From the NCBI GenBank assembly GCA_949130485.1, contig OX422184.1:2398336-2462335 (forward strand): a DNA stretch of 64,000 nt, given 5' to 3'. The stretch is from Agelas oroides (Eukaryota; Porifera; Demospongiae; Agelasida; Agelasidae). Position 1 is the stretch's first letter; every line of letters begins with the position of its first letter. A model generated the notes under the pieces. It was not told where the DNA came from, made no database searches, and saw only the letters and a list, made by a program, of their open reading frames with translations. Below, piece after piece: positions 1 through 10,406 of this stretch. A program made the position numbers and the translations under genes.

Positions 1-132
1 CTTAGCTAGCTACATGTACATGTAGATCGACAGGTACAGTTCGTCTTCAGAAATGCTGTTGAGGCATTTGTTCTAACGCAATGAAGCCACTAATGCAGCT
101 AACCATGAGACAGCACTAATAGCATACAACTG

Positions 133-400
133 GTGTATGATTAGTCTCGCAAGCCACACCCTTCGCAGAGAGAGGAAGGGTCAGGTCACGCTGCAACCAT
201 CGAGTTGTCGCCACGGCAGAAACTTGCTGTGACCAATGAGATCTGCGCTCTTTGCAGATTGCAATTACATCGTAATTGGCGGACGTCAGCATCTTATTAT
301 CTAACTGCGCTGTTTGATAATTGCATTCCTCAGCGAAAACTCATTAGCTGCAGCCTTCCTCTCTCTGCAAAGGGTGTGGCTTGCAAGACTAGTGTATGAT
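133..400. mobile_element. Mutator-like MITE (TAGTCTCG ends) with 9-bp target duplication
   Basis: The element runs 142-391. It opens with TAGTCTCGCAAGCC and closes with the inverted GGCTTGCAAGACTA, and internal sequences such as the AGGAAGGGT/ACCCTTCCT blocks are also inverted. The 9 bases GTGTATGAT flank it on both sides (133-141 and 392-400). A 9-bp duplication is typical of Mutator-like transposons. It carries no transposase, so it is non-autonomous. A second copy of the same family lies at 2481-2763. Confidence 0.85.
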
Positions 401-817
401 GGCTTACTACACCACTATAGCACTGAACATACAGATGAAAGACGTCACGCAAGCCAGACCTGACCAACCCCAGTGCAGATGGCTTACACAGGTGTAATAT
501 ACTGAAAGCGATCCGCACTGCAGTTAGCTAGTTTAGGGTGGGGTTCATCCTCTCTCATTACACCACAACTCTGACCTCTGGTTCCCTTCCGTAGCTGAGG
601 AATATCTCTCGCCTCGCAACAGACATTCTCCTCTAACTCTTCTCAGTGCCAGAAACGACTCGCATCATGGATAACATACTGTCATGTATGTCTACAATAA
701 TAACCACGCCCACGGCTTTGGTGCGCGTTATTGGGGCGAGCCTGAGCGAGCCCCACATAGACGGTACAGCTGGGAGATTTCATATATGTATTATTATTAT
801 CATTATCGTACGACCGT

Positions 818-984
818 CACCCGCGCGCCGTGCTTGGTCGCACGAAGTATGTAGGGGTTCGCATTCGCGTACATGGCTTCCGTGACCGCAAGAGAATCAC
901 CCGCGCGCCGCGCTTGGTCGCATGAAGTATGTAGGGCTTCCAATAGCGCATTAGCGTACATGGCTTCCGTGACCGCAAGAGAAG
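818..984. repeat. Two-copy tandem repeat, period 80 bp
   Basis: Two GC-rich units start at 818 and 898, each beginning CACCCGCGCGCCG and ending in ATGGCTTCCGTGACCGCAAG. The second unit is longer by a short insertion (CCAATAGCGCATTAG-like). Both carry the potential start MASVTARE, so this may be a duplicated 5' end of the relic reading frame that follows. Confidence 0.8.
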
Positions 985-1346
985 AAGCCGACGTCAAGGA
1001 AAAGGACACCATCCGTCAGGTGATCTTTAACAACAAAGAATTCAAGCAATAGCTGTGTGATTTCAGTGAACTGTACCCAGGTGTAGCCTCGTTCCCAGGC
1101 TCTCCCCACTAAGAGGGGGGAGGGCCCTTCTTAGCGGGGAGAGCCTGGGAACGAGGCTACCCAGGTAAGCAAGAATGGGAAGCATTTGCCACAATTGTCT
1201 CCACTACACAATCTGCCAGAGACAATGATGATGCAAATATAGACTTTTCTAGCCAGCATGACGTTCAGCAACCTGGAGTAGAAACTCTCAGAGAAAATGT
1301 CATAGAAAAAATGGAAAACTTTTGTGGCTACCAACAATGGTGTTGA
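960..1346 (+). pseudogene. Relic reading frame of unknown family, split by a MITE
   Basis: From the ATG at 960 one frame reads MASVTAREEADVKEKD onward. It continues past a stop and past the MITE at 1084-1159 into ELYPGKQEWEAF and, further on, QPGVETLRENVIEKMENF. With the MITE and one target copy removed the frame is continuous to about 1343. I do not recognise the protein. It may be the 5' part of a transposon gene or a dead host gene. It lies upstream of the TIR-Death gene on the same strand, but nothing links the two. Confidence 0.4.
1076..1167. mobile_element. Short TAGCCTCG-family MITE inside the relic frame
   Basis: The element is 1084-1159, a near-perfect palindrome that begins TAGCCTCGTTCCCAGGC and ends with its complement, leaving only about 25 bp of spacer. 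Flanks are CCCAGGTG (left) and CCCAGGTA (right), 7 of 8 identical, consistent with a target duplication. Confidence 0.75.
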
Positions 1347-1820
1347 GATAGCAATGACACAGCCCTAATGGAAAAACTGAACCAAACAACATCCACTAAC
1401 TCACTGGCAATGTGTAAAAAACTACCATTTGAAGCTCATTTGGTCGATAGAAACTCCAATGTAAGCTCTCATGCAAACAGGAAATATTATGTCATCACTT
1501 TTATATCGTAATGTCATGTTGTTTACAACAGAAATTGATACACCATAACGGTGATTGTGTACACAAAAAATTGCATGTTAGCCTCTTCCAAACCAATTCA
1601 TTGTTTCTCACCCCTAAGCAGAAAACTAGATGTGGGTTGGCCAAGAATTGATTTTCAATTACGAGGTCATTCCTGTGTGAATAATGTACAACGCTACCTT
1701 TGTCATTTCTACACTTGGATGAGGCACAGTAAGCAAACAGCAACTTTACTTCTTACTAAACGCTACGACAACTTCGACACCTCGACAAGTGTGAAGGGGT
1801 ACGCGCGCGTGTGTACGAAC

Positions 1821-1832
1821 TGCGCATGCGCA
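1821..1832. promoter_or_regulatory. NRF1-type palindromic site upstream of the TIR-Death gene
   Basis: TGCGCATGCGCA matches the NRF1/EWG consensus (YGCGCAYGCGCR) on both strands. It lies about 145 bp upstream of the ATG at 1976, a usual place for this activator site in metazoan TATA-less promoters. The segment is GC-rich and has no TATA box. The role is inferred from the motif alone. Confidence 0.5.
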
Positions 1833-1975
1833 ATTGTAGTCCTTGGCATACTGCTTGCTCAGGCTCGCCCCACAATGCCCTGCATTCATCTAGTTTAGAA
1901 TTTTCCCCAACGTGTGGGTGGGGCATGTATGGGCGGAGATAGTAGGGTCGGTAACTCGGCGCTCTCGCTCCGCGC

Positions 1976-2065
1976 ATGGCATCAGTGAGCAGTCTAAAAT
2001 CTCTGAACGGGCAGAGGCGAGGAAAGGATATCTTTATCAGCTATGGCAGGGAGGAAGGAGTTAAG
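1976..2065 (+). CDS. TIR-Death gene, exon 1 (TIR box 1)
   Basis: The ATG at 1976 opens MASVSSLKSLNGQRRG followed by KDIFISYGREEGVK, a clear TIR box 1 beta strand. The exon ends in GTTAAG at phase 0, followed by the donor GTTGGT at 2066, which is non-canonical beyond GT. The next exon continues the helix in frame as SFVQQLKTDLEAANLSV. Confidence 0.75.
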
Positions 2066-4473
2066 GTTGGTTTGCCTGAGGAATATGGCATAGATAGTAG
2101 AGTACTCTACTATCTATCGTTATAGCTAGCTAGCTACGTGTGCTGCATTTTGCAGGGGTATTAAAATTTGACTGACTGACTGACGGTGATGTATGGAAAA
2201 ATTCTTTCATATGACTCGGTAAACATTCTTAACAGTATGGCATCCTTTAGCATCTTTCTGTCAATCATGTAGTATACTGCCAACAACAATATGGTAGGGT
2301 ATCCAACCTGAAGTATTAAAGTGTGCTTATTGATTCCAAAACAGTGGTTTTCATAAGAGCCAACCCAGGTAAGAAAGAAACCACAGACGGATCGGGTTTG
2401 CATGTCAATTTTATTCAGAAACAGTGCACTTTTCCGGAAGTGGTAAGTCCCGAAAAACGGTACGTGACCAATATCAAGCCTAGTCTCGCAAGCCACACCC
2501 TTCACAGGAGAGAGGAAGGGTCTGGTCACGCTGCAACCATCGAGTTGTCGCCACGACAGAAACTTGTCGTGACCAATCAGATCTGCGCTCTTCGTAGATT
2601 GCATCCGTTGTCATGGAGTACAATTACGTCACGTGTTTAGTGGATGTCAGCATCTTATTACCTAACCGCAATGTTCGATAATTGCGTTCCTCGGCGACAG
2701 CTCGGTAGTTGCAGCGTGACCAGACCCTTCCTCTCTCTGCGAAGGGTATGGCTTGCGAGACTATATCAAGCCATGAGTTATCCCCCAAAAACTTACCCTC
2801 ACAGACCTAATGTATAACTCACTGTCATGTTTACAGTAGTCTTGTTCACTGTGGTCAGTGGTCTGGGAACAAAATAATTTTACCAGTTACGGCGAACTTA
2901 AAATTTTTGGTCACGTGCCATTTTTCGGAACTTACCACTTCTGGAAAAGTGCACCGATCCCGAAGGAAAATGACATGCGAACCCAATCCGTCTGTGGTTT
3001 CTTTCTTACCTGGGTTGGCTCTTATGAAAACCACTGTTTTGGAATCAATAAGCACACTTTCATATTTCAGGTTGGACACCCTAAATATGGTCACATGTAT
3101 TTATTCAGAGTACTAGTACATACCAACAAAACGCTACTTGTGTGAGCAACAATCATCTTCCCTTCTTCCTCTTCCCCTCTTTCCTAGAGTATTTAACCCC
3201 AGCTTCTTGTTCCTCTTCTAGCTCCAGCTTTTAATCAGTCTTGGGCTCAACACTGATGGCTTACTGTCAACTTAGAGCAGTCGAAGTTGTTGATTTCCTC
3301 ATCAGGGATTTTCCCTGAAGTTAATGGGGGGGGGGGGGGGGCATTGTCAAACAAGGAGAAATGGAATGACAACCATTCAGAGAGAGGGAAGATTTCCTAT
3401 CAGTGTTAGGCCATCTGCCAACCCCCTTTGGGGGGAACCACCATTGTGGTGTAGTTTACCAATCTTGTGCTGGGATATTCCCGTTTTGCCTACTTTAGGC
3501 CAAAAGGTGGCATTTCACCTACTCTTAAATTTTTTTATTTTTTTAGCAGTTTCTAAGTACTATTTTGAATATAAAAATTCAGACATTAGCAGGTGTAGAC
3601 ATTCCTTGTACGTATTTCTCTAATGAAATTACATTTGTATCAAAATGTTCTTTAAGTTCTTGTATCTTCCGATCTCTTAATGGCTTTCAAGTTTCAGCAC
3701 TCTTCGAGGGGGCATCCTCTGGCTTCCAGCTATGTAAGGAACACCTCCACAAATTTGTAGACATTCGGGTGTGCCTTACAACCACTCGCTTTTGATGATT
3801 ATGTTGGTAACCTCAACTACAACTCTTGGTACAAAGACAGACCGACAAAGCCAATCATAGTACAGGGATGTTGCTTTCGGTTTGATACCCAAATACCAGT
3901 TTCAAAGACAAGCCTACTTTAGGATGTCACTTTGACATAGCTTTGATGCCCAAATGTCATTTTTTAAAGAGTAGGTGAAATGCCACTCTTTGGCCTAAGG
4001 TAAGCGAAATGGGAGTAGGCGAACAGGTACCAATCTTGTGCTCTGTATGTGATCTACATGTACATTCTGCTTTGTAACTACTCAGTGTGCAGCAAGTTTC
4101 TCGTCCCCTACCAGCACCACCCACTTCTTTTGCCATTATCACCATTCTGGTATAGTTTACCAATCTTGTGCTGGGATGTTCCCGTTTCACCTACTCCCGT
4201 TTTGCCTACTTTAGGCCAAAAAGTGGTGTTTAGCCTATTCATTGAAATAACCATTTTTAGTACTATATTGTGACAATACAAAAATAATAAAATATTGGGT
4301 GTAGACATTCCTTGTACATATTTCTCTAATGAAATTACTTTTGTGTCAAAATGTTCTTTAAGTTCTTGTTCTGTTTTGGTTCAAGTTTTCCCTAAGGTAA
4401 ATTGACTAGCACTCCGAAGCAAGTTTCACACATGAACAGTCAAAATCCATCACACACACACACGCACACACAC

Positions 4474-4505
<32 letters not shown>

Positions 4506-7500
4506 CCCACTTTCCTACCCTCAAGAGTTTTGTGCAACAACTAAAAACTGACCTGGAAGCCGCCAATCTAAGTGTCTGGCTGGACACTGAAATCCCAGCT
4601 GGCAGTGAGTGGCCGAGAGAGATCGGACTATCCCTACAGGACTGCAAGGCTTTGATTGCTGTAGTAACCAAGAAATATGTCTGCTCCCGGTACTGCAAGT
4701 GTGAGCTCTATGTTGCTTGTGATAAGCACAAGGACATTTTCCCCCTCATCTACGAAGATGGGTGGACAGAGTGTGAGGAGGGTGTGGGGGTGAGCTACAT
4801 GATCTCCGCTTACAACTGGACCTTCTTTCGTCCGAGCATTGATGATTACTCGGCTTCGCTGCAGAAGTTGATTGATGGGCTGAAGGGAACACAAACTGCC
4901 CGAGGTACAGATAGTGCTTCTTTCCCATTTATTGCCCCCCCCCCCCACCCCCGTTTTCCTTTTCTTCCATCACAGGCATGGTAGCCTTGTTCCCAGGCCT
5001 ACCCCAGCTTCAGTTTTTGATTGCTTGCAGTATGCAAAAATGGAGAGGGAAGGCCTGGGAACAAGGCTATAGACGTAGTGCTTCTTTCACATTTGTTGCC
5101 CTCCCCCATTGTCTCTTTTTCCCCCTGTTTTTCCTTTCCCTCTCCTCTACTTTCTTCCCTCTCCCTTTTTTTCTGTTCTCCTCCATGCCATTCTCTTGCC
5201 TCACCTTGTTCCACTCTTGTCACCTTGAACCCAAGCTTTCCATTCCAGATTTTGCCTTGCGGCTTTGGCTGTAAGAGAAAATCTGGAACCAAAAGCCTGG
5301 GCTCAAGGCTAAATGCCGTCCCCCTTCCCGTCCCTCCTACATCTGAAAATGATTTAAGTTACATTCGAATGTACAGGCCCAGAAGAAGCAAACTTACGTA
5401 GGGCGCAGTTTGGTTCGCTATACAATAGTTAGTAGAACGCACTGTGCACGCTATATGTATAATGTGTGCGTGCATGCATAACATGCAAGAGGAGGCATGC
5501 TACCCCAGGAAATATTTGAAAATGAGATACTTTCAGAGGCCATTCTGAGGCCGACACAGGAGGCTATAGATGGTTAGTAAGTGAAGGAAAGTGGTGCATG
5601 TCCACCTACAGCACTATATGAATATTAAATTAACTCGGCCAAAATGTTGAAAGCCCTATCAGCCGCTCACAATGTACTCATTCATGTGAGTTAGACATGG
5701 TAGATCACCCCAATCATAACTTAGAACCACTTTTGTCACCCACCCAGTTGCCAGTGACGCACCCACTTCCCCCACTTGTGATACTCCCGACACGCCCACT
5801 CTTGTCGCCCCTCAGTTTCCTCAGCCTCGTGGATTATGTGAGTGTCCTATCTATGTTGTATGTAGTCCCATTCCCAGACCTTCAGTACCATATGGTTGGT
5901 AATTTTTGTGAGGGATTTATTTTCGCATTTTTCACGAATAAAGAGCAATTCACAAAAATTAAAACCATGAAATTTTCTTCGCCCACAGAGAACAAGTGAT
6001 GTTTCAAGCCGGCACTACTTCAAACTTTTTAGCCGTACTAACTCCACTAGAAGCCTGTCAGCAAGTGTGCCTTTGATGGCTCTTGCTCAAGCCAAATCGG
6101 GAAATTGAAGCTACTGTAAGCGCTGAGGCAGACAAACAAACTGGATGGTGGCACCAGGCCATGAGCAGAAGTGATCACCTTTATACTTAGTCTGGCTGTC
6201 CCAGCCTGTCTTTTTACCCAGGAACGAAGAGCCGAGATTGCAGCTCTCTCTGTAGACAATTCTAGACATTCGCTCAGCTTGTAGCCGTCGAGCTAGCTAA
6301 CACTCGGGTTCCGGAATCACTGACCGTGAAAAATATTAGCCTCGCCGTGTGGGTCTGGGAATGAGGCTAATGATACGAGTCTGTTGGCAAATATTAGCAT
6401 GAGTGCTGCAGGCACGAGTGCCAGTACTTCCAACAAATGAGTGATATTTCCAGTACATAATAATTATATACTGTATTTATCATGTACCTAAAGTAACTTT
6501 GTAAACTGTAATTGTATACATGTATACTGTAAAAAAACAACAACTATAGTTGTGTATGTGTAAACTATTTTGTTTACAAACATGTGTTGTCTCATAACAT
6601 CTGCCACCTCCGACCTTGACCTTTGACCTCCAATGACGTGTATCCTCAGTAGTGCACGACTATAAATAGCAACGCTTGTTTGCACTTCTTCACTTTCGCC
6701 CTGATGACGACTGGAGCATTCAGTCAAAACGCCAGCAAGTTATTTTCTGAGCTCAAGCTGGTAACAGATAACCTTCTCTTTCATTTATGGATTATCACCA
6801 TAGTACAAAGCTATACCAGAAAATATCACGTGTTTGTTGCCGTCTGTATTGTTACAAATGCGCAGCACAAGTAACAATGCCAGCGGCAACAAACGAGTGA
6901 TATTTTTTCCGTTATAGCTTGGATAATGATTTTATCATACGAACCTTCGATTTCATCGCATGTTCAGACTTAGCGCACATGACTTGCAGTACCTGATACG
7001 GATCATGTAACTTCTTGTACAGTACCTGATATGGATTCTCGGATTCTCACGAGACTTGTAGTAAAAATACAGGTTTTTATCAAATTGCATGTACCAGCAA
7101 GGCTTCCCCATTGACTCCTGTACATTAGCGTGAGTTAGACGTATGGTAAGTTTGGAAGTAGTGCTTCTCGCATATGTTTTCAATGGGTAAACCCATATCA
7201 CACTGACTTTAGTGCATGATAAATTAAAGATCATTGTAGCTATAATCATCCATGACATGATGTAGATTAGCCTTGTCCACAGGATCCTCCCTTCCCCCCT
7301 ACCCCCATTGAACAGAGGTCTGATACTCACTGCTTACACACATTTTCCCTTTAAAAAAACACCATGCACTTATATACCTTGTTTGGATGCGGAATACTTG
7401 TAGAATCCTGCATTGAAGATTACATGTACATTCCCCGCTGTGTACCAATGATTTGCTAATAACATGGACATTGATTGGACAATCCTTGCTGCCTTGTATA

Positions 7501-10138
7501 CCCAAGGCTACTCTAGAAGCAAGAGCAGGCTGTACTAGAGTTTGCAGTTGGGAAGAATGTTTTTGAATTCACATTCCAATTTATGTGATGTAATAGTGAT
7601 TTCAAAATATAGGCAGTATGGGCAGTTGACCAGACTATTTTTTTGCTTGGTGAAAATAGGTTTTGTACAAGACTATTGTATAGCATCACAGACAGACCCT
7701 GGAGTGCATGTAGCATTTTAAATATCCATCTCTCTGCTCAAAAGACAAAATTCTGAAACTAATTTGCATTGATGAATGAAAAATTTAATGTGCACGGGGC
7801 ATTCTAATGTTGCATCGTTCCATGAGCTGTCATCATAAGCTGTCTACTGGCATAAATGGTGCTCACAGTGTCTGACAGTGGATCAAGTGAAACTTGCATG
7901 TATATTTGAGGGTGCAACTCCTACCTTTTGAGGTTTGCTGAGTCCATGCTTGGGTTTCTTTTTAGTCTGGCTCTGCTAATTGGCTGCAAGGCATATCCAC
8001 ATGCTTTAAAATGGTGATCTTAGCAGCCATGGCTAGCTTTATTGTTTGATGCTCGATTTCACATTCTAGTATTGCATCATTTCTAAGAACAATTTTCTAT
8101 TTGTGTGTCATCCAAGGAAAATAACTTTTTGGGGTGACACAAATTTAGAACACCTGTGACAGACGTTCTACTTGGGTACTGTATTTTTTGTGGGGGTATA
8201 ATTTTCGCGTTTTTCGCAGACGAGTGGGATCCGTGAAAAATTAACCCGCGAAAATTTATGACTCGTATCCATGTGTGTGTAGTTCTACAGACAGTTTTGT
8301 CCATGAAAGACGCCACTGCTACAGTAGCCATCCCGCGAAGACAGTTACCAAACTCCAAGGGCCCACTCTCTTTCTTGGTTTAGCCTGCTGCTGTCAGTGT
8401 GCCTAGTCTCGCGCGAGCCAGCCCACTTCTGCTAGCATTACTAGTCCGCATGCCACAAAAGAGTGCGTCCATAACCATAATACTGCACAACTTGACAAAC
8501 ATCTCCGTTGCGAGCATCTCTGGTATAAACTATAGCTAGCTTACTTTGCGCTTGATGAATTTCAATACATGAATTTCGAAAATTCACTTCCGCGAAAATT
8601 TATTTTAACCCACGAAAATTTTCCGTAATACAATAGATGTAGCCTCGTTCCCAGGCTCTCCCCGCGCGCGAACGAAAAATCGAAAGGAAAGGGGAGAGCC
8701 TGGTAAAATCTGTCACGTGAGAAACGTCATAGGTAGAGAGAACTTAATTACATGTGGGCGAATGAATGAACTGGCCCACGCTGCATGGACAGAATACAGT
8801 CGTTCAGTTGCGATAGCTTTATGGCCGACAGAATGGGACTAGACGGCACTATGCTACATTACCTGGCAGCACGGAAAGCTATGGTGAGCGTACACAGACC
8901 TGTACATTCGAAAATCACGCTAACCTGCTCGCTTACCCCTATCTGGCAAACTGACCCACTGTACACCCGGAGAATGGCTTTCAAGGCGCTATTAAATGCC
9001 AAGGCGCCCCTTTCCTAGGCTTTGCTCAAGTTTTCTCTGCGCTCATTGTTCGAAAAAACTGCCAGAACGGGCTCCTACTAAAAAAACAGCTACGTGTACT
9101 GTTGATTATCGATAACTACGTGCGTGGGCACATCGACGATCCGCCTACGCTCAATTAAGTCCTCTCTACCCTTCTCTCTACCCCTACGTCACTCACGTGA
9201 TAAATTATTCCAGGCCCTCTACTGCTTTTCCGTACTGCAAGCGACGGAAAGCTGGGCGGGGGCTGGGAACGAGGCTACAATAGATGGTGGTTCCGTGAAA
9301 ATTTTGCCCTGTGAAAAATACCCGCTATACGGTATTAGCTGAGTTGCTATGGTTACTAGTGGTCTAGCCCTGAGTTTCTATGGTTACAAGTTATCTACTA
9401 CTGAGTTGCTATGGTTACTGGTGGTCTAGTACTGAAACAAGGAAATACACTAATTGGACTACAGAAATGAGGAAATGGAGATTTGTGGCTTGGACCAAAG
9501 TACCTATTTAAGACACATTACTAACTGACAGCTTCAAGCCACATTTACCATGGTAAACTATATAAACCTTTTCAGGCAAAGCCTGAGTGAGCAATGCAGA
9601 GTAGCATTCTTAGACTAGACATACGGAAAGTGAGTAATTCACGTACAGACTTACCTGTAGCTTTACAAAGTAACTTCACTACTCAGAGCAGTTTCAAACA
9701 TGCCACAAATCAGTTATTGTACCTGCTACTCAAACAATACGTTCATTGTGACTTAAACGAAGGGCTGCATCGAAGGTAATGTCCTCCTACTTGTACAATG
9801 ATACCTACATCATCTTTCACTTTACAGCTACAAAGCCAAAGCTGTCTGAACTGCGCTCCCTGAAGTGTCGTGATGGAACGAAGATTGAAATAATCACCTC
9901 CATTGCTCCAACATGGAAAGACTTTGGAGTTTTGTTGGAGTTTGACGATGATGGGAGAAAATTGGACTTAATTGAAGCAAACCAGAGAGTGAATGGTCCT
10001 GCAGCTTGCTGTACAGAGATGTTCCAGACATGGTTGAAGGGAGCTGGGAGGCAGCCAGCCTCTTGGGACATAGTGATTGAGTTGTTGGAGGACTGTGAAC
10101 AAAAGTACTTGGCACAACAGGTCAAAGCAGCACTGTAG
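1976..10138 (+). CDS. TIR-Death domain protein (three-exon model, 259 aa)
   Basis: Predicted exons are 1976-2065, 4526-4904 and 9828-10138; their lengths total 780 bases with matching phases (0, then 1) and end at a TAG. Residues 17-150 form a TIR domain: KDIFISYG (box 1), SVWLDTEIPAGSEW (box 2 region), and SRYCKCEL, whose Glu90 sits where the catalytic glutamate of NAD-cleaving TIRs lies. Residues ~160-259 form a Death domain with the conserved tryptophans (APTWKDFG, SWDIVIELL) and a terminal LAQQVKAAL. MyD88 has the opposite order, Death then TIR. Such a protein should act in the cytosol, bridging TIR receptors or NAD signalling to death-fold assemblies. That role is inferred. Joining the TIR exons to the Death exon rests on phase and adjacency; a 4.9-kb transposon-filled intron separates them, so they could be two genes. 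An NRF1-like site lies upstream and AATAAA downstream at 10391. Confidence 0.68.
2289..3090. mobile_element. DNA transposon with ~185-bp terminal inverted repeats
   Basis: The left arm (2289-2470) reappears inverted at 2908-3090. Landmarks are TCCAACCTGAA and GTGTGCTTATTGATTCC on the left and GGAATCAATAAGCACAC and TTCAGGTTGGA on the right. The element sits in intron 1 of the TIR-Death gene and is itself interrupted in the left-centre by a Mutator-like MITE (2481-2763). The apparent frames inside are repeat translations, not genes. Confidence 0.8.
2472..2772. mobile_element. Mutator-like MITE nested in another element, 9-bp duplication
   Basis: The element is 2481-2763, beginning TAGTCTCGCAAGCCACACC and ending GGCTTGCGAGACTA, a sister of the copy at 142-391. 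The exact 9-mer TATCAAGCC flanks it at 2472-2480 and 2764-2772. Lying inside the long-TIR element at 2289-3090, it is the younger of the two insertions. Confidence 0.85.
3446..4372. repeat. Direct repeat pair about 690 bp apart in intron 1
   Basis: The segments 3446-3672 and 4139-4372 share long blocks: GTTTACCAATCTTGTGCTGG, TTTGCCTACTTTAGGCCAAA, GTGTAGACATTCCTTGTAC and TCAAAATGTTCTTTAAGTTC. A third, partial and partly inverted version (GGCCTAAGGTAAGCGAAATG) is at about 3965-4040. They are either copies of one dispersed element or a local intron duplication. No coding capacity is seen. Confidence 0.65.
4450..4505. repeat. CA microsatellite at the 3' end of intron 1
   Basis: About 27 CA units interrupted by two CG steps, ending 20 bp before the splice acceptor at 4525. 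It takes the place where a polypyrimidine tract would extend; the short TTTCCTACCC tract next to the acceptor remains. Confidence 0.9.
4526..4904 (+). CDS. TIR-Death gene, exon 2 (bulk of TIR domain)
   Basis: The acceptor TTTCCTACCCTCAAG precedes AGT TTT GTG at phase 0. The exon encodes 126 residues: box 2 proline region EIPAGSEWPREI, the alpha-C segment with CSRYCKCELYVA (Glu90 likely catalytic), DIFPLIYEDGW and a C-terminal helix (SLQKLIDGLKG) after the box 3-like NWTFFRP. It ends CGA G before the donor GTACAG at 4905, phase 1. The TIR fold looks complete across exons 1 and 2. Confidence 0.82.
4982..5069. mobile_element. TAGCCTTG-type MITE in intron 2, flanked by a short local duplication
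   Basis: The ends TAGCCTTGTTCCCAGGCC and GGCCTGGGAACAAGGCTA are inverted repeats around a 50-bp centre. The flanks do not show a clean 9-bp repeat. Instead about 45 bp before it (TAGTGCTTCTTTCCCATTT, from 4912) recur just after it (TAGTGCTTCTTTCACATTT, from 5076), so the site was also locally duplicated. Confidence 0.7.
5070..8170. other. Intron 2 of the TIR-Death gene: no exon seen, degraded repeats
   Basis: Open frames here are short and lack domain character. Recognisable pieces are a worn TAGCC-type palindrome at about 5208-5312, a miniature TAGCCTCG remnant at 6337-6369, a MITE at 6790-6943 and a pyrimidine-rich stretch at 5090-5190. I see nothing else I can name. Confidence 0.5.
6790..6943. 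mobile_element. Palindromic MITE (TATCACCATAGTAC ends), copy 1
   Basis: Inverted ends GATTATCACCATAGTACAAA and GCTTGGATAATGATTTTATC enclose a centre GTTTGTTGCCGTCTGTATTG...CAACAAACGAGTGATATT that is itself inverted. A sister copy with the same centre lies at 26048-26215 in intron 8 of gene A. Confidence 0.7.
8178..9334. mobile_element. TACYGTAT-ended element split by a Mutator-like MITE
   Basis: The left part begins TACTGTATTTTTTGTGGGGG and carries TTTTCGCG and CGCGAAAA motifs in both orientations up to CCGTAATACAATAGATG. After the inserted MITE (8640-9277) it resumes GTGGTTCCGTGAAAATTTTG and ends near AATACCCGCTATACGGTATT, roughly the inverse of the left end. It is a composite of an older host element and a younger insertion. 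Confidence 0.6.
8631..9286. mobile_element. 638-bp Mutator-like element, exact 9-bp duplication
   Basis: The element is 8640-9277, from TAGCCTCGTTCCCAGGC to GGGAACGAGGCTA. CAATAGATG flanks it at 8631-8639 and 9278-9286. The interior has a possible degraded frame (MDRIQSFSCDSFMADRMG near 8785) that recurs inverted in the copy at 29501-29782 and is partly shared with 29247-29410, so this copy helps define the longer form of the family. No transposase motif is recognisable. Confidence 0.88.
9344..9432. promoter_or_regulatory. Three X-box-like (RFX) motifs upstream of the Death exon
   Basis: GTTGCTATGGTTAC occurs at about 9347 and 9406, and the variant GTTTCTATGGTTAC at about 9372. Each resembles the imperfect-palindrome X-box GTTGCCATGGTAAC at 12 or 11 of 14 positions. 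They lie in a degenerate repeat sharing TAGTGGTCTAG. The regulatory reading is inference; they could simply be repeat units. Confidence 0.3.
9828..10138 (+). CDS. TIR-Death gene, exon 3 (Death domain, stop)
   Basis: The acceptor CTTTCACTTTACAG precedes CT ACA AAG at phase 1, matching the phase of exon 2. It encodes about 103 residues, KLSELRSLKCRDG then SIAPTWKDFGVLLEFDDDG, RKLDLIEANQ, MFQTWLKGAGRQPASW and LLEDCEQKYLAQQVKAAL, then TAG. The spacing of the tryptophans and the final LA..V helix fit the Death family, with a short extra N-terminal segment. A possible alternative first exon (ATG at 9594, MQSSILRLDIRK before GTGAGTAATT) lies just upstream, so this Death domain could also be expressed on its own. 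Confidence 0.8.
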
Positions 10139-10390
10139 GGTGGGCAGGGAGAGAATTGTAGTTGTATATTTTGTTGTAACATTTTAAGAATTTTTTATGC
10201 ATGGTCTAGGTGGTTTTGTATTGGAAGACATAACAAATCTAATTGCATCCCACAATGTCACAGAACCTATAGTAGTGCTGTTAACAGCTGTCTAGTATTG
10301 GAGATGTTCAGTGGTTACTATCTGCAGATAACTGGTTGTAAGATGGTCAGGGCCAGCTGCCTATCTGGTTACAATTCACCTCTAGTACCA

Positions 10391-10396
10391 AATAAA
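10391..10396 (+). terminator. AATAAA polyadenylation signal of the TIR-Death gene
   Basis: This is the first canonical AATAAA after the stop at 10138, 253 bases downstream. It would give a 3' UTR of about 275 bases and lies just before the 19-bp minisatellite. Confidence 0.5.
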
Positions 10397-10406
10397 CTTA
10401 GTCTGC

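Noticed and set aside
2323-3116. Protein frames of about 70-150 codons on both strands
   Set aside because: They translate the inverted-repeat arms and nested MITE; the same peptides recur in both orientations.
3324-3623. 99-codon frame beginning at a poly-G run
   Set aside because: It starts in homopolymer and spans a repeat; no domain character.
4634-5292. Several minus-strand frames opposite the TIR exon and the pyrimidine tract
   Set aside because: Shadows of the TIR coding strand and low-complexity Lys/Glu or Cys/Ser translations.
8785-9018. 77-codon frame as a host gene
   Set aside because: It lies wholly inside a Mutator-like element with exact target duplications and recurs in another copy.
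9594-9640. Alternative first exon of a stand-alone Death protein
   Set aside because: A splice at GTAATT would be in phase, but the donor is weak and the encoded MQSSILRLDIRK is unremarkable; kept only as a note.
1976-10138. MyD88 orthologue
   Set aside because: Domain order is TIR then Death, opposite to MyD88, and there is no intermediate domain; called only TIR-Death.
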